64,000 nt of DNA from Streptomyces ambofaciens ATCC 23877 (GTDB lineage: Bacteria > Actinomycetota > Actinomycetes > Streptomycetales > Streptomycetaceae). The stretch is from positions 2,281,001 through 2,345,000 of the forward strand of contig NZ_CP012382.1 in assembly GCF_001267885.1 (NCBI RefSeq). The letters run 5' to 3'. The position numbers and the translations under genes were made by a program. Position 1 is the stretch's first letter, and each line of letters opens with the position of its first letter. The notes under the pieces were generated by a model. The model was not told where the DNA came from, did not search any database, and was given only the letters and a program-made list of their open reading frames with translations. Below, in pieces: positions 19,825-27,274 of this stretch.

Positions 19825-21177
19825 TCACTGGTCCCGGTACATCTCCGCCACCAGGAACGCCAGGTCGAGCGACTGGCTGCGGTTCAGGCGCGGGTCGCAG
19901 GCGGTCTCGTAGCGCTGGTGCAGGTCGTCGACGAAGATCTCGTCGCCGCCGCCGACGCATTCGGTGACGTCGTCGCCGGTCAGCTCCACGTGGATGCCGC
20001 CCGGGTGGGTGCCCAGGCTCTTGTGCACCTCGAAGAAGCCCTTGACCTCGTCGAGCACGTCGTCGAAGCGGCGGGTCTTGTGACCGGAGGCGGCCTCGTA
20101 GGTGTTGCCGTGCATCGGGTCGGTGATCCAGGCGACGGTCGCCCCGGAGGCGGTGACCTTCTCGACCAGCTCGGGGAGCTTGTCGCGGATCTTGTCCGCG
20201 CCCATGCGGACGATGAAGGTCAGCCGGCCGGGCTCGCGCTCGGGGTCCAGGCGCTCGATGTACTGCAGCGCCTCCTCGGCCGTGGTGGAGGGGCCGAGCT
20301 TGATGCCGATGGGGTTGCGGATGCGCGAGGCGAACTCGATGTGCGCGTGGTCCAGCTGCCGGGTGCGCTCGCCGATCCACACCATGTGCGCGGAGACGTC
20401 GTACAGCTGCCCGGTGCGCGAGTCGACCCGCGTCAGCGCCGACTCGTAGTCGAGCAGCAGCGCCTCGTGCGAGGAGAAGAACTCGACGGTCTTGAACTCC
20501 TCCGGGTCGGTACCGCAGGCCCGCATGAAGTTCAGCGCGTTGTCGATCTCCCGGGCGAGCTGCTCGTAGCGCTGGCCGGAGGGGGAGGACTTCACGAAGT
20601 CCTGGTTCCAGGCGTGCACCTGGCGCAGGTCGGCGTAACCGCCGGTGGTGAAGGCGCGCACCAGGTTCAGCGTGGACGCGGACGCGTGGTACATGCGCTT
20701 GAGGCGCTCGGGGTCCGGGATCCGGGCCGCCTCGGTGAAGTCGAAGCCGTTGACGGAGTCGCCCCGGTAGGTCGGCAGCGTCACGCCGTCGCGGGTCTCG
20801 GTCGGCTTGGAGCGCGGCTTCGAGTACTGGCCGGCGATCCGGCCGACCTTCACGACGGGCACGGACGCGGCGTACGTGAGGACGGCGCCCATCTGGAGCA
20901 GCGTCTTCAGCTTGTTGCGGATGTGGTCCGCGGACACCGCGTCGAAGGCCTCGGCGCAGTCGCCGCCCTGGAGGAGGAACGCCTCTCCCTTGGCGACGGC
21001 CGCCATCCGGGCGCGCAGCTGGTCGCACTCGCCCGCGAAGACGAGCGGCGGATACGACTCGAGGTCCGCGATCACTGCGCGCAGAGCCTCGGTGTCGGGG
21101 TACTCGGGCTGCTGCGCCGCGGGCAGGTCTCGCCAGGTGTTGCCAGCGCTCGGGCTGGTCTTAGCGTTCACGGTCAC
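19825..21177 (-). CDS. aroH: Class II 3-deoxy-7-phosphoheptulonate synthase
   Basis: First enzyme of the shikimate pathway: PEP plus erythrose-4-phosphate gives DAHP. At 450 aa it is of the plant-like class II type (pfam DAHP_synth_2). Motifs: LLQGGDCAEAF (Cys metal ligand), KVGRIAGQYSKPRS, YRGDSVNGFDF, MVWIGERTRQLDHAHIEF, GIKLGPST, DPMHGNT and GGIHVELTGDDVTECVGGG (both metal-binding). The GTG at 21177 is conventional; a second GTG at 21171 has better spacing to GAGGGG and would remove two residues. It is close to the trpE-trpG locus on the opposite strand. No attenuator is visible in its short leader. Confidence 0.95.
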   Translation of the reverse strand: MTVNAKTSPSAGNTWRDLPAAQQPEYPDTEALRAVIADLESYPPLVFAGECDQLRARMAAVAKGEAFLLQGGDCAEAFDAVSADHIRNKLKTLLQMGAVLTYAASVPVVKVGRIAGQYSKPRSKPTETRDGVTLPTYRGDSVNGFDFTEAARIPDPERLKRMYHASASTLNLVRAFTTGGYADLRQVHAWNQDFVKSSPSGQRYEQLAREIDNALNFMRACGTDPEEFKTVEFFSSHEALLLDYESALTRVDSRTGQLYDVSAHMVWIGERTRQLDHAHIEFASRIRNPIGIKLGPSTTAEEALQYIERLDPEREPGRLTFIVRMGADKIRDKLPELVEKVTASGATVAWITDPMHGNTYEAASGHKTRRFDDVLDEVKGFFEVHKSLGTHPGGIHVELTGDDVTECVGGGDEIFVDDLHQRYETACDPRLNRSQSLDLAFLVAEMYRDQ

Positions 21178-21251
21178 CCCTCAACCCTACGGGGTCCCGT
21201 CCAGCGGTTTTCGCACGGCTCGACAGGTGAGACGGCACCCCCGCGCGGCCC

Positions 21252-22300
21252 GTGGGACAGGGGTTGGTAACCTCACGCGCCTTCGACGTGCTCACCCTGC
21301 CGGCCGATCCGGCGGTGGAGCCGGACCGGGGCACCGACTTCGACCTCGCGGGCGCCCGGGCCGCCGGGGCCCCCGACCGGCCTGGACGACTGGGGCGACT
21401 ACGCCGTGGCGAGCCGCCCCGAGGCCGGTCACGAGATCGACTCCATCCTGCTGCACGACACCGAGGGCAGCTACCAGAGCGCGCTCGGGATCTTCCAGAA
21501 CCCGAAGACGTACGCCAGCGCCCACTACCTGATCCGCGCCTCCGACGGCCCGGTCACCCAGACGGACGAGAACAACAACGAAGGTGGCACGCGGGCAACA
21601 AGAGCCTCAACATGCACTCGATCGGCATCGAGCGCGAGGGCTCAAGGACGGCAGCTGGTACCCTGAGCCGCAGTACGAGTCCTCGGCCGCCCTGGTGAAG
21701 CACCTGGCCGGCAAGTACGGCATTCCGCTGGACCGTGAGCACATCATCGGCCACGACGAGGTGCCGGGCGTCCTGGACGCCAAGGTCACGGCACAGCACT
21801 GGGACCCGGGCCCGTTCTGGGACTGGAACCACTCCATGGACCTGCTGGGCGCCCCGACCGGCGCCGAGGGCCCGGGCGGCCCGTACCGGGCCGGTCAGGT
21901 GATCCGCGTGGTGCCGCCGTTCACCACGGCGAACCAGCCGAAGCTCACCAACGGCGGGGCGGCGGTTCCCGCGCAGCCCGCGAACTTCACGTACCTGCAC
22001 TCCTCGCCGAGCACCACCTCGGCCACCCTCACCGACCCGTACCTGGGCAGCCGGACCTCGACCGAGGGCTGGAACCGGGCCAACAAGGTCGTGGCCGGCG
22101 GCGAGTAGGTCGTCGCCGAGGCACAGCAGGACTGGACCGCCATCTGGTACGGCGGCAAGAAGGCGTGGTTCCGCAACAAGCCCGGCCAGTTCGCCACCGC
22201 CGCCGGCACACCGGACGTGACCACGCCCACGGCGGGCCCCGTAGGTCCCGGTGTACGGGCGCACCTATCGCGAGGACGCCGCGTGCCGCCGCCGACGTGG
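21252..22300 (+). pseudogene. Decayed N-acetylmuramoyl-L-alanine amidase (Amidase_2)
   Basis: Remnant of a secreted Amidase_2 peptidoglycan hydrolase. Homologous sequence is spread over all three frames: RAFDVLTLPADPAVEPDRG (from 21276), then HEIDSILLHDTEGSYQSAL and YASAHYLIRASDGPVTQT in another frame (about 21430-21560), then NKSLNMHSIGIEREG (about 21598-21640), then SWYPEPQYESSAALVKHLAG through DWNHSMDLLG in the third. A TAG at 22106-22108 interrupts GGE-VVAEAQQDWTAIWYGGKK, where homologs likely have Gln. A further shift precedes VYGRTYRED near 22250. The signal-peptide half is absent. At least four lesions make expression of an active enzyme very unlikely. It lies between aroH and the trp leader. 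Confidence 0.85.
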
Positions 22301-22346
22301 GTGCATCCCGGGACGTGCCGCGGGCGGATGCGTTAAGGTCGTCGGC

Positions 22347-22403
22347 ATGTTCGCGCACTCGATCCAGAACTGGTGGTGGACCGCTCATCCGGCGGCCCGC
22401 TGA
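22347..22403 (+). CDS. trpL: trp leader peptide (three consecutive Trp codons)
   Basis: An 18-codon reading frame, MFAHSIQNWWWTAHPAAR, with three adjacent TGG codons at 22371-22379, starting 164 bp before the trpE-trpG ATG. It is followed by a strong intrinsic terminator (22426-22460). This is classical transcription attenuation: with charged tRNA-Trp scarce the ribosome stalls at the WWW run and blocks terminator formation. Similar leaders with three Trp codons were described for Streptomyces trpE genes. The ribosome-binding site (GTTAAGGTCGTCGGC region) is modest. Confidence 0.9.
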   Translation: MFAHSIQNWWWTAHPAAR

Positions 22404-22425
22404 CTGCGCGTGACGTAAGACTTCG

Positions 22426-22460
22426 CGAAGGCCGCCCGAGGGGCGGCCTTCGGCGTTTTT
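22426..22460 (+). terminator. trp attenuator (intrinsic terminator)
   Basis: Perfect 12-bp stem CGAAGGCCGCCC / GGGCGGCCTTCG with a GAG loop, followed by GCG and a run of five T (22456-22460). It lies 23 nt after the leader-peptide stop and about 50 bp before trpE-trpG. The leader coding region contains GGCGGCC (22391-22397), which can pair with the GGCCGCC of the terminator's 5' arm and so provide a competing antiterminator. Confidence 0.92.
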
Positions 22461-22510
22461 GCGACCGGGGACCGTTCCTCTCTCCCACAGACCGAGAAGG
22501 AAACGGACCC

Positions 22511-24451
22511 ATGACACCGCTCGACGCCCTTGCGACCGACTCCCGCCCGTTCGCCCTGCTCCGCCGGCGCACCCCGGGCCTGGACCACGACACCGTGGAG
22601 CTGCTCCTCGGCCCGGTCACGGAGCACGACAGACTCGCCGGGCTGCCCGACGAGGGGCTGGCGCTCGTTCCCTTCCGGCAGATCCGCGAGCGCGGATTCG
22701 ACGTCCGCGACGACGGCACGCCGCTGCTGGTGCTGACTCCCGAGGAGCGGTACGACATCCCGCTCGCCGAGGTCCTCGACCGGCTCCCCGCGCACGACGT
22801 CCGCGTCGAGGGCGGCGGCTTCGACGTCGGTGACGAGGAGTACGCGCGGATCGTCGGGCGGGTGCTGGACGAGGAGATCGGGGCCGGCGAGGGCGCCAAC
22901 TTCGTGATCCGCCGGACGTACGAGGGCCGCGTCCCGGGGTTCGGGCGGGCGGACGCGCTGGCGCTGTTCCGGCGGCTGCTGGAGGGCGAGCGGGGCGCGT
23001 ACTGGACCTTCGTCGTGCACACCGGGGACCGGACGCTGGTCGGGGCCAGCCCCGAGGTGCACGTGCGGATGTCCGGCGGGCGGGGCGAGCGCGACGCGCT
23101 CCCGGTGGAGGGCGGCGGCGGGAGGCGGACCGGCGGCACGGTCGTCATGAACCCGATCAGCGGGACCTACCGCTACCCCGCCGGGGGGCCGACCCCCGAG
23201 CACCTGCTGGGCTTCCTCGCCGACGGCAAGGAGATCGAGGAGCTGTCGATGGTGGTCGACGAGGAGCTCAAGATGATGTGCACCGTCGGCGACATGGGGG
23301 GCGTGGTCGTCGGTCCGCGGCTCAAGGAGATGGCGCACCTCGCGCACACCGAGTACGAGCTGCGCGGCCGTTCCTCGCTGGACGTGCGGGAGGTGCTGAG
23401 GGAGACGATGTTCGCGGCGACGGTCACCGGCTCGCCGGTGCAGAACGCCTGCCGGGTCATCGAGCGACATGAGGTCGGGGGACGCGGATACTACTCCGGC
23501 GCGCTGGCGCTGCTGGGCCGGGATTCCGGCGGTGCCCAGACGCTCGACTCGCCCATCCTCATCCGCACCGCCGACATCGACGCCGCCGGGCGGCTGCGGG
23601 TGCCGGTCGGCGCGACGCTGGTGCGGGGCTCCGATCCGGCGGGCGAGGTCGCGGAGACCCACGCCAAGGCGGCCGGGGTGCTGGCCGCGCTGGGCGTACG
23701 CCCTTCCCGGCCGCGTACGGAGGCAGGGCGGCCGAAGCTGGCCGACGACCCGCGCGTACGGGCGGCACTGGACGGGCGACGCGCGTCGCTCGCCCCGTTC
23801 TGGCTGCGGATGCAGGAGCCGTCCCGCGCGCTGGAGGGACACGCCCTGGTCGTCGACGCGGAGGACACCTTCACGGCGATGCTGGCGCACGTGCTGCGTT
23901 CGTCGGGGCTCACGGTGAGCGTGCGGCGGTACGACGAGGAGGGACTGCGCGCGACCGTGCTCGCTCACGAGGGCCCGGTGGTGCTGGGGCCCGGCCCCGG
24001 CGACCCCTCGGACCCGGCCGACCCCAGGATGCGCTTCCTGCGCGCCCTGACCGCCGACGTCCTCCGGGAGACGCGGCACGGCGTCCTCGGGGTCTGCCTC
24101 GGGCACGAGCTGATCGCGGCGGAGCTGGGACTGGACATCGTCCGCAAGGAGGTGCCGTACCAGGGCGCCCAGACGGAGATCGACCTGTTCGGGCGGCGCG
24201 AGACGGTCGGCTTCTACAACAGCTTCACCGCGCGCTGCGACGACGCGGCGGCCGGTGAGCTGGCCGCGCACGGCGTGGAGGTGAGCCGGGCGGCGGGCGG
24301 CGAGGTGCACGCCCTGCGCGGGCCGGGCTTCGCCGGGGTGCAGTTCCACCCGGAGTCCGTGCTGACGCTGAACGGCGCGGCGATCGTGCGGGAGCTGGTC
24401 GGTCAGCTGCGCGGGACGAGCACGTTCTCGGAGCGGCGGCCCGCCCGGTAG
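22511..24451 (+). CDS. trpE: Anthranilate synthase, fused TrpE-TrpG
   Basis: Converts chorismate plus glutamine to anthranilate. One 646-aa chain carries the chorismate-using component (about 1-430) and a glutamine amidotransferase (about 450-640). TrpE motifs: NPISGTYRYPAG, ELKMMCTVGDMGGVVVGPRL in two pieces, and SPVQNACRVIERHE. Amidotransferase motifs: the GPGPGDP oxyanion loop, GVCLGHELIA with nucleophile Cys529, and VQFHPESVL. Fused TrpEG proteins are known in Streptomyces and Rhizobium. The upstream WWW leader makes Trp biosynthesis rather than phenazine (PhzE) the likely role. ATG at 22511 after AGAAGGAAAC. The last 49 bp overlap the convergent dehydrogenase gene. Confidence 0.95.
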   Translation: MTPLDALATDSRPFALLRRRTPGLDHDTVELLLGPVTEHDRLAGLPDEGLALVPFRQIRERGFDVRDDGTPLLVLTPEERYDIPLAEVLDRLPAHDVRVEGGGFDVGDEEYARIVGRVLDEEIGAGEGANFVIRRTYEGRVPGFGRADALALFRRLLEGERGAYWTFVVHTGDRTLVGASPEVHVRMSGGRGERDALPVEGGGGRRTGGTVVMNPISGTYRYPAGGPTPEHLLGFLADGKEIEELSMVVDEELKMMCTVGDMGGVVVGPRLKEMAHLAHTEYELRGRSSLDVREVLRETMFAATVTGSPVQNACRVIERHEVGGRGYYSGALALLGRDSGGAQTLDSPILIRTADIDAAGRLRVPVGATLVRGSDPAGEVAETHAKAAGVLAALGVRPSRPRTEAGRPKLADDPRVRAALDGRRASLAPFWLRMQEPSRALEGHALVVDAEDTFTAMLAHVLRSSGLTVSVRRYDEEGLRATVLAHEGPVVLGPGPGDPSDPADPRMRFLRALTADVLRETRHGVLGVCLGHELIAAELGLDIVRKEVPYQGAQTEIDLFGRRETVGFYNSFTARCDDAAAGELAAHGVEVSRAAGGEVHALRGPGFAGVQFHPESVLTLNGAAIVRELVGQLRGTSTFSERRPAR

Positions 24452-25398
24452 TCGAGGACGTTCTTCACGGTGGCGTCGACGATCTGGCCGACGGCGTCCT
24501 CGGTGTAGTACGCCTGGTGCGAGGTGACCAGCACGTTCGGGAAGGTGACGAGGCGGGCCAGGGTGTCGTCGGCGATGGCCTCCAGGGACTTGTCGAGGAA
24601 GAACAGGCCCGCCTCCGCCTCGTACACGTCCAGGCCGACGCCGGTGAAGCGGCCCGCGCGCAGCTCCGTCACGAGGGCGGCGGTGTCGACGAGCCCGCCG
24701 CGGCTGGAGTTGAGCAGGATCGCGTCGTCCCGCATCGTCTTCAGGGCGGCCGCGTCGATCAGGTGCCGGGTCTCGGGCATCAGCGGGACGTGCAGGGTGA
24801 CCAGGTCGGACCCGGCGAGCAGCTCCTCCTTGTCGACGTAGCGCATGCCGAGCGCCGTGCAGGCGGGGTTCTCGGCGACGTCCCAGCCGAGCAGCCGCAT
24901 GCCGAAGCCGTGGGCGATGCGGGCGAAGGCCTCGCCGATCTTGCCGGTGCCCAGGACTCCGGCGGTGCGGCCGTGCATGTCCCGGCCCATCAGGCCGTTC
25001 AGCCGGAAGTCGAAGTCGCGGGTGCGGGTGGAGGCCCGCACGATCCTTCGGTTGACGGCCATGGCGAGGGTCCAGGCGAACTCGGCCACCGAGTACGGGG
25101 AGTAGTACGAGACCCGGGCGATGGTCATGCCGAGGCGCCCGGCGGTGTCGAGGTCGATGTTGTTGAAGCCGGTGGAGCGCTGGGCCACCATCCGGGTGCC
25201 GCCGGCCGCGAGGATCTCCAGGACGTCCGCGCCGAGGTCGGCGTTGACGGACGAGGAGACGATCTCGTGGCCGGCCGCGATGGGGGCGGTGACCTCGTTG
25301 AGGAAGACGTCGAGGCAGCGGACCTCGTCGTGGCCGTGGAAGGCCTGCTCGATCAGGGGCTTCTCGTCGGCCTGGACACCGAAGGCCAGGATCTCCAT
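24403..25398 (-). CDS. D-isomer 2-hydroxyacid dehydrogenase (D-lactate dehydrogenase-like)
   Basis: NAD-dependent dehydrogenase, 331 aa, closest in pattern to fermentative D-lactate dehydrogenases. Motifs: MVAQRSTGFNNIDLDTA, the Rossmann GVLGTGKIGEAFARIAHGFG (about 148-167), the catalytic Arg in LLNSSRGGLVDTAAL, the Glu in GVGLDVYEAEAGLFF, and the catalytic His in TSHQAYYTEDA. The ATG at 25398 gives MEILAFGVQADEK, the usual Ldh N-terminus. It is tail-to-tail with trpE-trpG, overlapping by 49 bp. It could reduce pyruvate under oxygen limitation. Confidence 0.88.
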   Translation of the reverse strand: MEILAFGVQADEKPLIEQAFHGHDEVRCLDVFLNEVTAPIAAGHEIVSSSVNADLGADVLEILAAGGTRMVAQRSTGFNNIDLDTAGRLGMTIARVSYYSPYSVAEFAWTLAMAVNRRIVRASTRTRDFDFRLNGLMGRDMHGRTAGVLGTGKIGEAFARIAHGFGMRLLGWDVAENPACTALGMRYVDKEELLAGSDLVTLHVPLMPETRHLIDAAALKTMRDDAILLNSSRGGLVDTAALVTELRAGRFTGVGLDVYEAEAGLFFLDKSLEAIADDTLARLVTFPNVLVTSHQAYYTEDAVGQIVDATVKNVLDYRAGRRSENVLVPRS

Positions 25399-25460
25399 GA
25401 CCGCTCCCGTTCTGCTGGGCTCCGGCCGAATATACGGTCCGGGGCCGCCGCCCGCCGCTC

Positions 25461-25510
25461 GGTCGGGCCGGTCGGGCCGGTCGGTCGCCGGTCGGGCCGG
25501 TCGGGCCGGT
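25461..25510. repeat. 9-bp GGTCGGGCC tandem repeat
   Basis: Four GGTCGGGCC copies with one imperfect unit (GGTCGGTCGCC) in the middle, between the pfkA stop and the dehydrogenase start. GC-rich simple repeat, probably slippage-generated. It occupies much of the intergenic leader of the dehydrogenase gene. Confidence 0.85.
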
Positions 25511-26538
25511 CAGCCGAAGAAGACCCCGACCTCCGCGTAGAGCTTCGGGTCCACGGTCTTCAGCCGGGCCGTGGCCTCGGCGATCGGGACGCGGACGATG
25601 TCCGTGCCGCGCAGGGCGACCATCTTGCCGAAGTCGCCGTCGCGGACGCAGTCGACGGCGTGCAGGCCGAAGCGGGTGGCGAGCCAGCGGTCGAACGCGC
25701 TGGGCGTGCCCCCGCGCTGGACGTGGCCGAGGACGGTGGTCCGGGCCTCCTTGCCGGTGCGCTTCTCGATCTCCTTCGCCAGCCACTCGCCCACGCCGGA
25801 CAGCCGGACGTGCCCGTAGGAGTCCAGCGACCCGTCCTTGAGCACCATGTCGCCGTCCCGCGGCATCGCCCCCTCGGCGACGACCACGATCGGGGCGTAG
25901 GAGGCACGGAACCGGGAGGTCACCCAGTCGCAGACCTGCTCGATGTCGAAGCGCTGCTCGGGGATGAGGATGACGTTGGCGCCGCCGGCCAGGCCGGAGT
26001 GCAGCGCTATCCAGCCGGCGTGCCGGCCCATGACCTCGACGACGAGGACGCGCATGTGCGACTCGGCGGTGGTGTGCAGCCGGTCGATGGCCTCGGTGGC
26101 GATGCCGACCGCGGTGTCGAACCCGAAGGTGTAGTCGGTGGCGGACAGGTCGTTGTCTATCGTCTTGGGGACGCCGACGCAGGGCACGCCGTACTCGTCG
26201 GCCAGGCGGGTGGCGACGCCGAGGGTGTCCTCGCCGCCGATGGTGATGAGCGCCTCGACACCGAGCTTCGCGAGGTTCTCCTTGATGCGCCGGATGCCGT
26301 GCTCGTGCTGGAGCGGGTTGGTGCGCGAGGAGCCCAGGATGGTGCCGCCGCGGGGCAGGATGCCGCGGACGGCCGGGATGTCGAGGCGGACGGTGTCGCC
26401 TTCCAGGGGGCCGCGCCAGCCGTCCCGGAAGCCGGTGAAGTCGTAGCCGTACTCCTGGACGCCCTTGCGGACGATGGCGCGGACGACGGCGTTGAGCCCG
26501 GGGCAGTCGCCGCCTCCGGTCAGTACTCCGACCTTCAT
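25510..26538 (-). CDS. pfkA: 6-phosphofructokinase, group III, with PPi-type specificity residues
   Basis: Phosphorylates fructose-6-phosphate, 342 aa. Motifs: GVLTGGGDCPGLNAVVRA with Gly10-Asp11, PRGGTILGSSRTNP, IGGEDTLGVATRLA, PKTIDNDL with catalytic Asp128, and VEVMGRHAGWIA. At the position equal to E. coli Gly104, which selects ATP, this protein has Asp104, and the Lys of PKTIDND replaces the Gly of ATP enzymes. Both are marks of pyrophosphate-dependent PFKs such as that of Amycolatopsis. It may therefore work reversibly with PPi, although it would usually be annotated as ATP-dependent. ATG 26538; macR lies upstream on the same strand. Confidence 0.92.
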   Translation of the reverse strand: MKVGVLTGGGDCPGLNAVVRAIVRKGVQEYGYDFTGFRDGWRGPLEGDTVRLDIPAVRGILPRGGTILGSSRTNPLQHEHGIRRIKENLAKLGVEALITIGGEDTLGVATRLADEYGVPCVGVPKTIDNDLSATDYTFGFDTAVGIATEAIDRLHTTAESHMRVLVVEVMGRHAGWIALHSGLAGGANVILIPEQRFDIEQVCDWVTSRFRASYAPIVVVAEGAMPRDGDMVLKDGSLDSYGHVRLSGVGEWLAKEIEKRTGKEARTTVLGHVQRGGTPSAFDRWLATRFGLHAVDCVRDGDFGKMVALRGTDIVRVPIAEATARLKTVDPKLYAEVGVFFG

Positions 26539-26596
26539 CGCTTAACTCCCTTGCCACGGCGGGTGGTTCAGGACCCTGCCACTGTCCCGCGCGGGG

Positions 26597-27274
26597 TCAC
26601 GCGTCGTCCAGACCCCGTTCTATCGCGTACCGCACGAGTTCCACCCGGTTGTGGAGCTGGAGCTTGCCGAGGGTGTTCTGGACGTGGTTCTGCACGGTGC
26701 GGTGGGAGATGACGAGGCGTTCGGCGATCTGCTTGTAGCTCAGGCCCTTGGCGACCAGGCGCAGCACCTCCGTCTCGCGGTCGGTGAGCCGGGGCGCTCC
26801 GGGTTCACCGGTCTCGGCGGCGGGGGCCGGTTCGGAGGCGAGGCGGCGGTACTCGCCGAGGACCAGACCGGCCAGTCCCGGGGTGAAGACGGGATCGCCG
26901 AGGGCCGTGCGGCGGACCGCGTCCTGGAGCTCCTCGGTCGAGGCCGACTTCAGCAGGTATCCGGTCGCGCCGGACTTCACCGCCTCCAGCACGTCGGCGT
27001 GCTCCCCGCTCGCGGAGAGCACGAGGACGCGCAGCGTCGGGTCGGCGCCGACGACCTCCTTGCAGACCTGGACGCCCGGCTTGCCGGGCAGGTTGAGGTC
27101 GAGCACGAGGACGTCGGGGGTGACGGCCCGGGCGCGGCGGACCGCCTGGTCCCCGTCGCCGGCGGTGGCGACCACGTCGAAGCCGGACTCGGCCAGGTCC
27201 CGGGCGACGGCGTCGCGCCACATCGGGTGGTCGTCGACCACCATGACCCTGATCGGGCCCTGTCGTTCACTCAC
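26597..27274 (-). CDS. macR: Response regulator MacR (NarL/LuxR family)
   Basis: DNA-binding response regulator, 225 aa. Receiver domain (about 8-125) with the acidic pair D14-D15, phospho-acceptor D59 (LVLDLNLPG), the Ser of VLVLSAS and the Lys in LLKSAS. LuxR helix-turn-helix at about 160-215 (LTDRETEVLRLVAKGLSYKQ, ISHRTVQNHVQNTL). It overlaps macS by 8 nt. The pair matches the MacRS system of S. coelicolor, reported to influence morphological differentiation and actinorhodin production through membrane-protein targets. Identification rests on the conserved position beside pfkA and plsC and on domain content. Confidence 0.88.
   Translation of the reverse strand: MSERQGPIRVMVVDDHPMWRDAVARDLAESGFDVVATAGDGDQAVRRARAVTPDVLVLDLNLPGKPGVQVCKEVVGADPTLRVLVLSASGEHADVLEAVKSGATGYLLKSASTEELQDAVRRTALGDPVFTPGLAGLVLGEYRRLASEPAPAAETGEPGAPRLTDRETEVLRLVAKGLSYKQIAERLVISHRTVQNHVQNTLGKLQLHNRVELVRYAIERGLDDA

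Noticed and set aside
22511..24451. PhzE-type (phenazine) anthranilate synthase
   Set aside because: The fused layout is shared, but the Trp-codon leader and attenuator and the lack of phenazine genes favour tryptophan biosynthesis.
22385..26557. A 1390-codon open frame on the minus strand across trpE-trpG, the dehydrogenase and pfkA
   Set aside because: It crosses three well-supported genes in other frames and reads as Arg/Pro/Gly-rich low complexity; high-GC artefact.
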